Shown here: positions 8,485 to 17,564 of the stretch, piece by piece
Layout of the letters: each line of letters opens with the position of its first letter
How positions within the stretch are numbered: the stretch's first letter is position 1
NCBI RefSeq assembly: GCF_937871865.1
Contig: NZ_CALMPD010000299.1
Location: 1 to 44,157 of the forward strand
Reading direction: 5' to 3'
Source: an uncultured Legionella sp.
GTDB lineage: Bacteria > Pseudomonadota > Gammaproteobacteria > Legionellales > Legionellaceae
Length of the DNA stretch: 44,157 bases
Notes under the pieces: generated by a model
Databases searched by the model: none
Told to the model about the DNA's origin: nothing
What the model saw: only the letters and a program-made list of their open reading frames with translations
Translations under genes and position numbers: made by a program

Positions 8485-8880
8485 CTTGAGTATTTGAGCA
8501 TTAGTCTCACAATATTTAGAATAATCTAGACCTGCCTGTATATAATCTTGCCTCCGATTCTCACAGGGTGCTCCATTCTCATCATAAACTTGTATTGTGT
8601 ATGCCCTTTCGATAAAGACTGAGGGCTTATCCCCAAATATTTTTGGCATTGGTTTAACAGGGCTATAATGTTCTGCACTGTCGTAACCTGCATCCAGCAC
8701 TTTATAAAGCTCTGCTTTAAGTCCTTCCATATGTTGGCGAGCTGATGCGATGTACTCTCTTATTGCATACTTATTTGCTTGTACATCCTCTTTCATAGTA
8801 TCACTTGGTTGATCCTGTTCTTCCTCCAGTAACAATTCTACGTCTTTGGGGATGGCAATTGCATCTGTTTTAATTTTCAT
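8485..8880 (-). pseudogene. 5' fragment of the gene interrupted by IS91
   Basis: The ATG at 8880 is preceded by GAGG with about 8 nt spacing, so this is a credible gene start. About 132 codons look native: an acidic N-terminus (LLLEEEQDQPSDTMKED), a helical stretch (YAIREYIASARQHMEGLKAELYKVL) and a beta-rich part ending near NAQIL. The frame then runs into the IS91 terminal hairpins and continues for 40 chimeric residues to a stop at 8362, inside the transposase gene. I do not recognise the family. Together with the 3' fragment at 6585-7061 the undamaged product would be roughly 290 residues plus anything lost. Placement on the same strand, facing the element from opposite sides, is the main evidence that they belong together. 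Confidence 0.55.
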
Positions 8881-9088
8881 TATATTAAAACCTCAGTATA
8901 TGTGTACATTTTGATTATAATTGGTAATTATTAAATTAATATTAATAGTTATTTTTTGTTCAAATAATGGCGTCAATGGATAAGCTATCTATTAGATTTT
9001 AGACTGTTGGATATAAAAAACCGGTGCTTATATACCTGGGGAGTGTTTGCCTTTTATCTCATACATAAGATAATCTTTTATTCTTTTT

Positions 9089-11839
9089 ATGATGATACCT
9101 ATGTCCCAATTCGACGCAATCGAAGAGCTGTATTCTGCAAAAGCATGGTTTCTGGAAAAGCATGTTTCCAATTTAATACATCCTTTAAAAGAACAGGTTA
9201 AAAAACTGGCGTTAATCAGTGATTATGCCTGCAGGCAAATCAGGTTATTGGAGGTATTGTTACAAAATGATGAATGCCGTTCTTTATTTTCCAGGAGTGA
9301 TTATTTTTCAATTATCACTCAAATTAATTTAGAGTTACCGCAGGCACTGTATTTGCGCGAGTTGCGTCATTATCGCCATACCCAGTTTTTAAGGCTCTTA
9401 CTCCTTGAGCTTGCAGGGAGGGCCAGTACTGACGAGGTGATGCGCTCTTGGTCTGATTGTGCTGATGCAATCATTTTACATGCCCTAAACTATTGTAAGC
9501 ACGTTTTATCAGTACGATATGGAATTCCGCGAGATGAGTTTGGTCAAGAAGTTCATATACATACTCTGGCTATGGGAAAACTGGGCGGACGGGAGCTTAA
9601 TTACTCTTCAGATATTGATTTGATTTTTGCTTTTGATGCCGTAGGTTTGACCGATGGAGAGGAGTCTATTAGCAATCAACAGTATTTTAGCAAAGTAGCC
9701 CAACAATTTATTCAAGTAGTACAAAATGTTACTGCGGATGGCTTTGCCTTCAGAGTCGATTTAAGATTACGGCCCAACGGTGATAGTGGCCCTTTGGTTT
9801 CAAGCTTGGCAGCTATGGAAACCTATTATCAGGAACAAGGTCGGGATTGGGAGCGATACGCCATGGTCAAGGCCAGAGTGGTGTCTGAATCTCTGGATGA
9901 GATTGTTCCATGGTTTGAGCGTTTAATCGTGCCTTTTGTTTATCGACGCTATGTGGACTTTAGTGTTATTGAATCCTTGCGTAGTATGAAATCGATGATC
10001 GAGAGAGAAGTGCAGTTAAATCCTCGCTTGGATGATATCAAGCGTGGGAAAGGGGGGATTCGAGAGGTTGAATTTATTATTCAGAATTTTCAGCTGATTC
10101 GTGGAGGGAGATTGCCTCGTTTACAAGTTCAAAACACCATGACCGCTCTTGATGTCTTAAAGCAGGAGCAATTATTACCTCGTAGTGATGCCTTGAAACA
10201 AGCTTATCTGTTTCTTAGAAAATTGGAAAATGCTTTGCAAAGCCAAGGCGATCAACAGACGCATTCCATGCCAGATGATGCAACCAAGCAAGCACAAATC
10301 ACTTTAGCTATGGGATTCATGCAATGGGATGAACTGTTGGCCAAATTACAACAATATCAACGTATCATTTCCCACTCATTTCATTCTGTTCTGGGTAAAG
10401 TAGATGCCTATGAAGATGAGAAAAGGCTTTTGGCAAATCAATTATCCAGCCTATGGCAAGGTCATGTAGAAAGCAGTATGGCAATTAATTTATTGACCAG
10501 TTTAGGTTTTGAAAATGCAGAACATTGCTATCAGATGATTCATGCCCTTAGACATGGCTCGCGTTGTAGGCGATTGCCTCAGGGGGCACGCATCAGGCTG
10601 GATCGTTTTATGGTGATGTTGCTTACCGAATTAACGCTTTTTAATAATACGGATGAAGTATTATTACAGGTGATACACCTTCTTGAAAATATTATGGGGC
10701 GTAGTGCTTATTTGGCTTTATTGACAGAAAATCCTCCTGCGTTACGTGAGTTATTATTCTGGTTTGCTAATAGCCCATTTATTACTTCCTTGTTTGTTAA
10801 TCAACCGTTTTTATTGGAGGTATTACTTGATCAGGAGAGTGATTGGCGGCCTGGCTCTCTGGCCCAATTGGAGTCGAGCATTTCAAAAAAACTATCATAT
10901 ACGGAAGATATTGAACTGCAAGCAGATATTTTACGTCAGTTTAAATTAACTAATTGGTTGTTAGCTGCGCGTGCTGAGTTGTATGGCGTGAGCAATGCCG
11001 TTCGCATTGGGAAATTTTTAGCAGATGTTGCTCAGGTAATTGTAACCCGGGTATTGGATATTGCCTGCCAGCAGCTTAGTGTTCGCAATTCGGAACTGAC
11101 GCACATCAAGTCGTCATTTGCCATTATCGCTTATGGTAAATTAGGCAGCCGTGAAATGAGTTATATGTCTGATCTGGATTTGGTTTTTCTTCATAGGGCT
11201 AATTCTTCTAAAGAAGCTTTGGTTACACGTTTAACCCAAAAAATTTTACATATGCTGACTACAAGAACTCAATCTGGAGTCTTGTATACTGTTGATACGA
11301 GACTCAGGCCTTCTGGTGCTGCTGGTTTATTAGTTAGTCCTATAGATGCATTTGTGGAGTATCAAAAAACACAAGCCTGGACATGGGAGCATCAAGCCTT
11401 ATTGAGAGCACGAATCATAACAGGAAATCGCACAATAAAGCAGGAATTTATGCGTTTGAAAAAAACAGTGTTGTTGTCTTCAAATAAAAAGAAGGATCTA
11501 CAACAAGACGTGCTTGCGATGAGAGCCAGAATGGATCAACATCAAGAGCCAGATCCTGTCAAACATATTCGTGGTGGTTTACTGGATTTGGAGTTTCTGA
11601 TTCAATTTTTGGTATTGAATCAAGGAGATCCTGGTTTTGCTCGATATACTCATACTTTAAGCCAGTTGCAGCATTTGTTTTTAAGCCAGCGTATAACTAA
11701 AGAACAATTGATTCTGTTGATAAAGGCCTATGAGGATTATCATCATGTACTGCATCAAAAAATTCTTCAGCCAGGGGTGGAATATAATGGTGAAATGCAG
11801 GAGCAAGTGATTCGAGTATGTGAAGCGCTTTATCAGTAA
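9089..11839 (+). CDS. glnE: Bifunctional glutamine synthetase adenylyltransferase/adenylyl-removase
   Basis: GlnE attaches AMP to, and removes it from, glutamine synthetase according to PII status and so sets nitrogen assimilation. The protein has 916 residues (E. coli 946). Both nucleotidyltransferase cores are intact: MGKLGGRELNYSSDIDLIF at ~163-181 (deadenylylating half) and YGKLGSREMSYMSDLDLVF at ~685-703 (adenylylating half), each with the GS/GR...SDxDL metal-binding aspartates, and each followed by a DLRLRPxG / DTRLRPSG motif and a helical KHIRGG or RGKGGIREVEF element. Starts at 9089, 9092 and 9101 are all possible and none has a strong ribosome-binding site. No glnA or glnB lies nearby. 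Family assignment is secure. Confidence 0.95.
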   Translation: MMIPMSQFDAIEELYSAKAWFLEKHVSNLIHPLKEQVKKLALISDYACRQIRLLEVLLQNDECRSLFSRSDYFSIITQINLELPQALYLRELRHYRHTQFLRLLLLELAGRASTDEVMRSWSDCADAIILHALNYCKHVLSVRYGIPRDEFGQEVHIHTLAMGKLGGRELNYSSDIDLIFAFDAVGLTDGEESISNQQYFSKVAQQFIQVVQNVTADGFAFRVDLRLRPNGDSGPLVSSLAAMETYYQEQGRDWERYAMVKARVVSESLDEIVPWFERLIVPFVYRRYVDFSVIESLRSMKSMIEREVQLNPRLDDIKRGKGGIREVEFIIQNFQLIRGGRLPRLQVQNTMTALDVLKQEQLLPRSDALKQAYLFLRKLENALQSQGDQQTHSMPDDATKQAQITLAMGFMQWDELLAKLQQYQRIISHSFHSVLGKVDAYEDEKRLLANQLSSLWQGHVESSMAINLLTSLGFENAEHCYQMIHALRHGSRCRRLPQGARIRLDRFMVMLLTELTLFNNTDEVLLQVIHLLENIMGRSAYLALLTENPPALRELLFWFANSPFITSLFVNQPFLLEVLLDQESDWRPGSLAQLESSISKKLSYTEDIELQADILRQFKLTNWLLAARAELYGVSNAVRIGKFLADVAQVIVTRVLDIACQQLSVRNSELTHIKSSFAIIAYGKLGSREMSYMSDLDLVFLHRANSSKEALVTRLTQKILHMLTTRTQSGVLYTVDTRLRPSGAAGLLVSPIDAFVEYQKTQAWTWEHQALLRARIITGNRTIKQEFMRLKKTVLLSSNKKKDLQQDVLAMRARMDQHQEPDPVKHIRGGLLDLEFLIQFLVLNQGDPGFARYTHTLSQLQHLFLSQRITKEQLILLIKAYEDYHHVLHQKILQPGVEYNGEMQEQVIRVCEALYQ

Positions 11840-11900
11840 ACAGTTATTTTAAATTCGATTGCTTGATCTATGAATGCTCGCCCTCTCCCCAGCCCTCACT

Positions 11901-12014
11901 GCCATTTTAGTTAAGAAAAGTACGTCATCCTGAGCATGGCGAAGGATCTCCTGAATCCTGGGAGATCCTTCGTTGCTAGCTCCTCAGGATGACGGCCAAA
12001 TCCTTCTTAATGGC
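11901..12014. repeat. Nested palindromic intergenic repeat (MITE/REP-like)
   Basis: A nested inverted repeat between glnE and rimO. CGTCATCCTGAG (11923-11934) pairs with CTCAGGATGACG (11983-11994), and inside it CGAAGGATCTCC (11940-11951) pairs with GGAGATCCTTCG (11961-11972). Imperfect outer arms (GCCATT..AAGAA at 11901 and TTCTTAATGGC ending 12014) extend it to about 114 nt. The core resembles a GTCATCCTGAG...GAAGGATCT repeat that I recall from many bacterial genomes. It could fold into a long stem and stop transcription from both convergent genes. Confidence 0.75.
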
Positions 12015-12027
12015 GGGAGAAGGTAAA

Positions 12028-12072
12028 CCCGATCCAATCGGGACTGACACTTCAGCATTCACCTGAATGCTG
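12028..12072. terminator. Pair of hairpins at the 3' end of rimO
   Basis: CCCGAT-cca-ATCGGG (12028-12042) and CAGCATTCA-cc-TGAATGCTG (12053-12072) are perfect palindromes directly beyond the rimO stop. There is no strong T run, so they are either weak terminators or transcript-stabilising ends, possibly part of the adjoining repeat. Confidence 0.4.
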
Positions 12073-12082
12073 GGACTCACTC

Positions 12083-13390
12083 TTACTTTATTTCAGCATA
12101 TAAGTCGTAATCGTCGCTATCGGTAATACGAGCTTCAACAAAATCACCTACTTTTATATTGGCAGTTAGTGGAAGATATACCAGACCATCGATTTCCGGT
12201 GCATCCGCTTTACTTCGCGCAATGATATGTTCCGCAGTTATTTCATCAACAAGCACTGTTTGAGTGCTGCCAATTTTGTTTTTCAGTTTCGTTCTGCTGA
12301 TTTCTGCCTGCAGTTGCATGAAGCGATGATAACGTTCTTCTTTTATTTCCTCGGGAACAGGATCAGCCAAATCATTAGCTCTAGCACCTTCGACGGGAGA
12401 ATATTTGAAACAGCCGACTCTATCCAATTGTGCTTCTTCAAGGAAGTCCAGGAGTTCATTAAATTCATCTTCCGTTTCACCAGGAAATCCGACAATAAAG
12501 GTGGAACGTAACGTAATATCGGGACAGACTTCTCGCCATGAAGCAATGCGCAATAAGGTGTTTTCACTACTGGCAGGTCTTTTCATCGCTTTCAAAATAC
12601 GACTATTGGCATGTTGTAACGGGATGTCCAGATAAGGAAGAATCAGGTTGTCACGCATCAATGGGATGATGCCATCAACATGAGGGTAGGGGTATACATA
12701 ATGCAAACGTACCCAAATTCCTAATTCGCCTAATTGCTCGCATAACTCATAAAAACGGGTGTTAATTGTTTTTCCTTGCCATTCAATGGGTTGATATTTA
12801 GTATCAATTCCGTAGGCGCTGGTATCCTGGGATATAACCAGAATTTCGTTGACCCCTGCTTCTTTTAGTTTTTTAGCTTCGGTAAGAATCTGAGTCATTG
12901 GATAACTTTGTAATTTACCGCGCATGGTCGGAATAATACAAAAAGTGCACTTTTGATTGCAGCCCTCTGATATTTTCAAATAGGCAAAATGACGAGGCGT
13001 TAATTTGATTCCCTGAGGCGGAATCAGTTGAGTAAAGGGATCCGCTGGTGGCGGTAAATGCTGATGCACGGCATTAACCACTTCTTCATAAGCGTGAGCA
13101 CCACTGATATGAAGTACATCAGGACATGCTTCCTTGATGATATCGGCTTTGGCACCAAGACATCCGGTTACAATAACCCGACCGTTTTCTGCCATGGCTT
13201 CTTTTATCGTATCCAGTGATTCTTTGACCGCGCTGTCAATAAAGCCACAGGTATTAATGACCACAACACCGGCATCCTGATAGCTGGAAACTAACTCATA
13301 TCCTTGTGCTCTTAATTGCGTAATGATTCGTTCTGAATCCACCAAGGCTTTTGGACAACCTAAACTAACAAACCCTACTTTATGATTCAT
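12083..13390 (-). CDS. rimO: Ribosomal protein S12 methylthiotransferase RimO
   Basis: Radical-SAM enzyme that adds a methylthio group to an aspartate of ribosomal protein S12, 435 residues (E. coli 441). The N-terminal UPF0004 domain has its three iron-sulfur cysteines at C12, C48 and C77; the radical-SAM CxxxCxxC motif is C144, C148, C151 (GCNQKCTFC); a C-terminal TRAM domain follows (from about 370). The opening [16 protein letters not shown] is the RimO signature and separates it from the tRNA enzyme MiaB. It converges on glnE across the palindromic repeat. Confidence 0.95.
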   Translation of the reverse strand: MNHKVGFVSLGCPKALVDSERIITQLRAQGYELVSSYQDAGVVVINTCGFIDSAVKESLDTIKEAMAENGRVIVTGCLGAKADIIKEACPDVLHISGAHAYEEVVNAVHQHLPPPADPFTQLIPPQGIKLTPRHFAYLKISEGCNQKCTFCIIPTMRGKLQSYPMTQILTEAKKLKEAGVNEILVISQDTSAYGIDTKYQPIEWQGKTINTRFYELCEQLGELGIWVRLHYVYPYPHVDGIIPLMRDNLILPYLDIPLQHANSRILKAMKRPASSENTLLRIASWREVCPDITLRSTFIVGFPGETEDEFNELLDFLEEAQLDRVGCFKYSPVEGARANDLADPVPEEIKEERYHRFMQLQAEISRTKLKNKIGSTQTVLVDEITAEHIIARSKADAPEIDGLVYLPLTANIKVGDFVEARITDSDDYDLYAEIK

Positions 13391-13597
13391 AAATTTCTAT
13401 CTGTAAAAAAAGTGAACGAATTATACCGCTTAACACCCGTGGTTGTCGACATCAATTCATAATTATTCGCTTTAAATCATATAAATACTCAGTGTTTGCC
13501 TGCAATTCAATTTAAGAGTTATACTTTATTAATCAGAGTCATATTGCCAAATACGGAGATCCTTTTGAAGGCTGTCATTTATGCAAGGGAACGAACT

Positions 13598-14182
13598 ATG
13601 ACACGTCAAACGATATGGGTGCTGCTCCTTATTTTATTTATTTGTCCATTTCTTAATTCGTGTAAACCGCAAAAACCATCATATCAAACCATTGCTTATG
13701 TCGAGTCAGCTCCCTTTTTTGTAACAAGCGGCACTGGAGGTCATTTAAAAAAACTTTTTGTTAATGAAGGCCAATCTTTGTCTAAAGGTGAGTTGATTTT
13801 AACTTTGGAAGGCCAGGCACCCATCAAGGCTCCTGCGAGTGCCACCGTACATGAAGTATTCTATCAATTGAATGAATTTGTTCCTCCTAACCACCCAGTG
13901 GTCAGTTTGTTACTTCCCTCTCAGATGCGGATTATATTTTATATTCCAGAACGTCATTTAGACCGAATTAAGTTAGGGGAACCCGTCTCTGTATTCATCC
14001 AGAAACAAAAATACTCAGTAAAAATTACTTATATTGCCAATCAGGCTGAATATACGCCCGATGCATTATTTAGTGAAAAAAACAACGATAAGTCCGTCTA
14101 TAAAGTGAAAGCGGATGTTAGTGCTCCAGGTTTACGGCAATTATTAAAAATTGGCCAGACAATGGAGGTGAATTATGAATAA
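13598..14182 (+). CDS. Short HlyD-type adaptor lipoprotein lacking the coiled-coil hairpin
   Basis: Membrane-fusion adaptor of 194 residues. I chose the ATG at 13598 because AAGGGA lies 7 nt upstream and a lipoprotein signal then opens the protein (hydrophobic ILFICPFLNSC with a lipobox cysteine); the longer frame from 13496 adds an unlikely leader. The two lipoyl half-motifs (GHLKKLFVNEGQSLSKGE and APIKAPASATVHEVFYQLNEFV) are joined almost directly, so the alpha-helical hairpin that normally reaches a TolC duct is missing. The beta-barrel part (MRIIFYIPERHLDRIKLGEPV, KITYIANQAEYTPDALF) matches the adaptor at 3697-4575 closely in pattern. It overlaps the ATPase gene by 8 nt. Family firm; function without a hairpin is an open question. 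Confidence 0.82.
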   Translation: MTRQTIWVLLLILFICPFLNSCKPQKPSYQTIAYVESAPFFVTSGTGGHLKKLFVNEGQSLSKGELILTLEGQAPIKAPASATVHEVFYQLNEFVPPNHPVVSLLLPSQMRIIFYIPERHLDRIKLGEPVSVFIQKQKYSVKITYIANQAEYTPDALFSEKNNDKSVYKVKADVSAPGLRQLLKIGQTMEVNYE

Positions 14183-15101
14183 TGCAACACAACCGGTTAT
14201 TGATGTCACTGGTCTGGCAAAATCGTTTAATGGGATTAATGCGGTAGTTAATTTATCGCTGCATATTCAACCCGGAACTATTTTTGGTTTTTTGGGCGCT
14301 AACGGAAGCGGTAAAACAACCAGTCTAAGGTTACTCAGTGGCTTGATAGCACCAGACAAGGGAAAAGGTAAATGTCTTGGCTATGACTTATTGACCGAAA
14401 CCAAAAGGATTCAGGCAAGCATTGGTCATATGCCGCAACAGTTTTGTTTGTATCAGAATTTAACGGTTTATGAAAATCTGGATTTTATCGGGCGAATTTA
14501 TGACATCAAGAACCACAAAGCCCGATTAAAGGAGCTGATTGACTTACTTCAATTAACCGAGAAAAGTAATCAGCTGTCCTGTACTTTGTCCGGAGGATGG
14601 AAACAGCGCGTTGCTTTGGCTGCAGCTTTATTACATCAGCCGCGACTGCTGTTACTCGATGAGCCTACATCAGGTATCGATCCACAATCGCGTTTATCAA
14701 TCTGGTCTTATATTCAGGATATGGCCGGGCAGGGCGTCACGGTATTATTAAGCACGCATTTTATGGATGAAGCAGAACGTTGCCATCAATTGGCTTATAT
14801 GTCTTATGGGGAAATGATTGCTCATGGCTCTGCAGCAGAGATTATAGACTCAACCCGGTTATTTTCCTGGCGGATTAAAGGGAACAATTTAACCGAGCTG
14901 AAAACATTATTAAGCAAACACTCAGCAGCAATACAACTTATTGAAAAAGGAAATGAAATTCGGCTCAGTTCATTACATGCTGATGTATTGAGTCAGTTTG
15001 AGCCGTCTCAATTGAGTCATTATAACATTGAAGCAACAGACACTACCTTGGAGGATGTGTTCATTTTTAAAATGCAACATGAAGGGCGTGTTACCTCATG
15101 A
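14175..15101 (+). CDS. ABC exporter ATPase (paralogue of 2773-3696)
   Basis: ABC-2 exporter ATPase, 308 residues with one nucleotide-binding domain: Walker A GANGSGKTT, Q-loop HMPQQF, signature LSGGWKQR, Walker B LLLLDEPTSGID, switch histidine in LLSTHFMDE. It matches the first-cluster ATPase in length, in the GGW signature and in the C-terminal extension of about 90 residues. A GGAGGTG stretch just before the ATG at 14175 is a strong ribosome-binding site lying inside the adaptor gene, and the stop overlaps the permease start by 4 nt (ATGA). The three genes are thus a tight operon. The substrate is unknown. Confidence 0.9.
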   Translation: MNNATQPVIDVTGLAKSFNGINAVVNLSLHIQPGTIFGFLGANGSGKTTSLRLLSGLIAPDKGKGKCLGYDLLTETKRIQASIGHMPQQFCLYQNLTVYENLDFIGRIYDIKNHKARLKELIDLLQLTEKSNQLSCTLSGGWKQRVALAAALLHQPRLLLLDEPTSGIDPQSRLSIWSYIQDMAGQGVTVLLSTHFMDEAERCHQLAYMSYGEMIAHGSAAEIIDSTRLFSWRIKGNNLTELKTLLSKHSAAIQLIEKGNEIRLSSLHADVLSQFEPSQLSHYNIEATDTTLEDVFIFKMQHEGRVTS

Positions 15102-16228
15102 TGGGGTTCTCCATTCACCGCCTTTGGGCCATCATCCGCAAAGAATTCATTTTAATGAAACGCGATCCTGCTACTTTGATTATCATGGCAGTTTTACCCT
15201 TAATATTGGTATGCATGGCGGGGTATGCAGTGAATACTTATCCTGAAAAAGTACCTACCGTTTTAATTAATTTAGATAACAGCGAGGTCAGCAGGGAATT
15301 AATCCGGGGCATGGAACATACCGGATATTTTTCGTTTATTGGCTCAACCCGTAATCCTGACGAAGCCTATCATTTACTTAAAACTGGAAAGGCATTATTT
15401 ATCCTGACTATTCCAGCCGATTTTTCCCAGGCTTTGTATCGTCATGAACGCCCTGAATTATTGTTAGAAGACGGCAGTATTGACTCACTTTCAACAGGAC
15501 GCGCTCTTGTTGCCCTGGCCGGATTAAAGCAGCGCTTGTTAGAGCAATTATTTCCGCTGTCCCTGCATAATCAGCATCTGGTTCCTTCATTTCAGATTGT
15601 TACCCATCGTCTCTATGATGCGGCCAGGATTACTCAGGTTTATGTAGTTCCCGGAATGATTGGCCTGGTATTGATGTTGACCATGTTGTTGATCACGGTG
15701 ATTATTGCCTTTAGAGACGTACAGGGTGGAACGATACACTATTTGCTGGCATCCCCCACCCGTCCTGCTGAAATTTTATTAGGTGAGATTATTTCTTATA
15801 TTATTGTTGGTTACGTTCAATTAACGCTTGGACTGGTTCTTGCCCATTATTTGTTTCATATCCCTTTTGTCGGTAACCCAGTCTTGTTATATTTTTGTGC
15901 TCTGCCTTACATTGTTGCAGAATTATCACTTGGGTTAAGCATTGCTACCTTTTGCAAGTCGCAATTTGAAGCGGCGCAGGTGGTGAATGTTTTTATTGCT
16001 TTTTCAATCATCCTGACCGGTTTTGTGTTCCCTATTTTTGCCATGCCGGAATGGGCGCAAATTACGGGATTATTTTTGCCATTGACGCATTTTTTTAAAA
16101 TTCTGTTTGGTGTGATGCTCAAAGGAAATGTGTTTAGCGACATCTGGATTTATTTATGGCCACTTTTGCTTTATTGCCTGTTCATGATTACTCTAGCTAC
16201 GATTCGATTCAAACGTCAATTTAAATGA
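15098..16228 (+). CDS. ABC-2 exporter permease (paralogue of 1630-2769)
   Basis: ABC-2 permease of 376 residues with one N-terminal membrane segment (~24-42, LIIMAVLPLILVCMAGYAV), a periplasmic domain with VPTVLINLDNSEVSREL, and about five C-terminal segments beginning at VYVVPGMIGLVL. The motif VQGGTIHYLLASPTRPAEILLGE corresponds to SGTMEMLLITPINPLEVIIGK in the first-cluster permease and TGFVFPIFAMPEWAQ to SGFLFPRDSMPIWAQ, so the two are clearly paralogous. It overlaps the ATPase by 4 nt and is followed, 120 nt on, by a strong palindromic terminator. No TolC gene lies next to this cluster; the one at 240-1595 is the nearest. Confidence 0.87.
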   Translation: MMGFSIHRLWAIIRKEFILMKRDPATLIIMAVLPLILVCMAGYAVNTYPEKVPTVLINLDNSEVSRELIRGMEHTGYFSFIGSTRNPDEAYHLLKTGKALFILTIPADFSQALYRHERPELLLEDGSIDSLSTGRALVALAGLKQRLLEQLFPLSLHNQHLVPSFQIVTHRLYDAARITQVYVVPGMIGLVLMLTMLLITVIIAFRDVQGGTIHYLLASPTRPAEILLGEIISYIIVGYVQLTLGLVLAHYLFHIPFVGNPVLLYFCALPYIVAELSLGLSIATFCKSQFEAAQVVNVFIAFSIILTGFVFPIFAMPEWAQITGLFLPLTHFFKILFGVMLKGNVFSDIWIYLWPLLLYCLFMITLATIRFKRQFK

Positions 16229-16351
16229 ATCGTATTTGATATTCCTCTGCTTCCAGGAGCTGCTTACACGGTATGGAGCAACAGGCATGCCGTCGATTTA
16301 ACTTTTGAGCTAAACTGTTCCTTATTGAGAGGGGCTCACGATTTTTATTCT

Positions 16352-16381
16352 AAAACGAGCTATTCTAGAATAGCTCGTTTT
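16352..16381. terminator. Bidirectional rho-independent terminator
   Basis: A perfect 30-nt palindrome with arms AAAACGAGCTATTCT and AGAATAGCTCGTTTT, flanked by a T-rich run on the right and by TTTTTATTCT upstream. It lies between the convergent exporter operon and metalloprotease gene and would terminate both strands. Confidence 0.85.
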
Positions 16382-16404
16382 ATTTTTGTAATGCACTGTT
16401 CTTC

Positions 16405-17564
16405 TTATTTTATAGTGAAATTTTTTCCTGGTACTGTAAAAAAACGTATATCTGAGGCCATGACCATAATACGTGCTGTTGATGTACTCACAGATGGGAC
16501 TTTGATGTTGGCACTTCCTGAATTAGGGATCTGCTTGGCTAATACATATGGGAAGTTTAAGCCACCATTTACTGAGAGCAGAATATCAACGAAAGGTGCA
16601 TTAACGGGAACATTGTTTGTATTAGCAACATCCCAAGTAATATTCTGATTGGATCCTTGATCCCAGATAATGTCGCTACGGTTAGGGTAAGTTAAAAGAA
16701 AAGGGCCTGAATTTGCATCAGTCGTTACTGTAACATCAGTAAACGCGTTGCAGGAGCCTGCGCCAGGTGAGGGGTTAATTTGGCGAGCGGTGAGTCTAAA
16801 GTTAAGTGTTCGTGAAACAGAAGGCAACACTTCCCAGGTAAAAGGTCCTCCTTTCGCCAAATCATTTGGGTTAGGGAAATAACGTATAGGTGACCCGCTA
16901 GGAATAAAATCTCTAAAATTAGGACCTCCTATGGCGCTGTTAACCGGTGGTTGAGGAGTTATTTCTATATCCATTTGTTCCCAAATATAATCTAAAGTCT
17001 GGGATGGTACTCCTGGAGTAACATTTCCTGCGAGAGCAAAAGGCGTATTTATTGGGATAACTGAATTGCCATTTGTCGAGTTAATCGTCGGAGCCGGTAT
17101 AGGTAAGGCAGAGGTATTTGAACCGCATGTAGGTGGACTGGGGAGAGTAGCTAGATAAGCTGCAATTTCTTGTGTCGAGAAGGCATGAAAAAAAGAATAC
17201 TCATTGTCAGTGACAAACGGAGGACAACGACGTCCAGCATAACTCATGAGAGTGACTCCGTTACCTGTTTCTACCGAAGAGTATGGGGAGCGTTTGCATT
17301 GATTATTTTGAGTATGGGCTGCGCCGAGTTGGTGCCCTATTTCATGTGCAAGGACGTACATATTACCAAAAATTGATGTATTACTATTTATGCTGGCACC
17401 ACTAGCTTTAGTCAGAGGATCACAGGCACTCCTGAACCAAGCGAGGCCAATCGTTCCTGTAGTCGCATAGCTATTCGCTTGAGCAATGTCATAAGAGTTT
17501 GGGGCAATTGTATTATTAAAGAAGTTTTGATTTTCTCTTAGCAGAATTTGCGTATTATTTTCAG
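16405..17564 (-). pseudogene. 5'-truncated reprolysin-like zinc metalloprotease
   Basis: C-terminal part of a secreted zinc metalloprotease of the reprolysin-like (metzincin) group. The zinc motif HEIGHQLGAAH is intact, followed by a Met-turn candidate TLMSYAG, a spacer, and a beta-rich domain with ITWDVANTN..VDILLSVNGGLNFP, the typical tail of this family. The first ATG (17361) lies only five residues before the zinc motif, which would leave no catalytic-domain N-terminus. Upstream codons stay open and coding-like on the same frame to about 17564 (ENQNFFNNTIAPNSYDIAQA is typical of the family), but contain no start codon and no signal peptide before a stop at 17614. The gene has therefore lost its signal, propeptide and start at a junction near 17565, where the beta-solenoid frame begins on the other strand. 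Confidence 0.72.
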
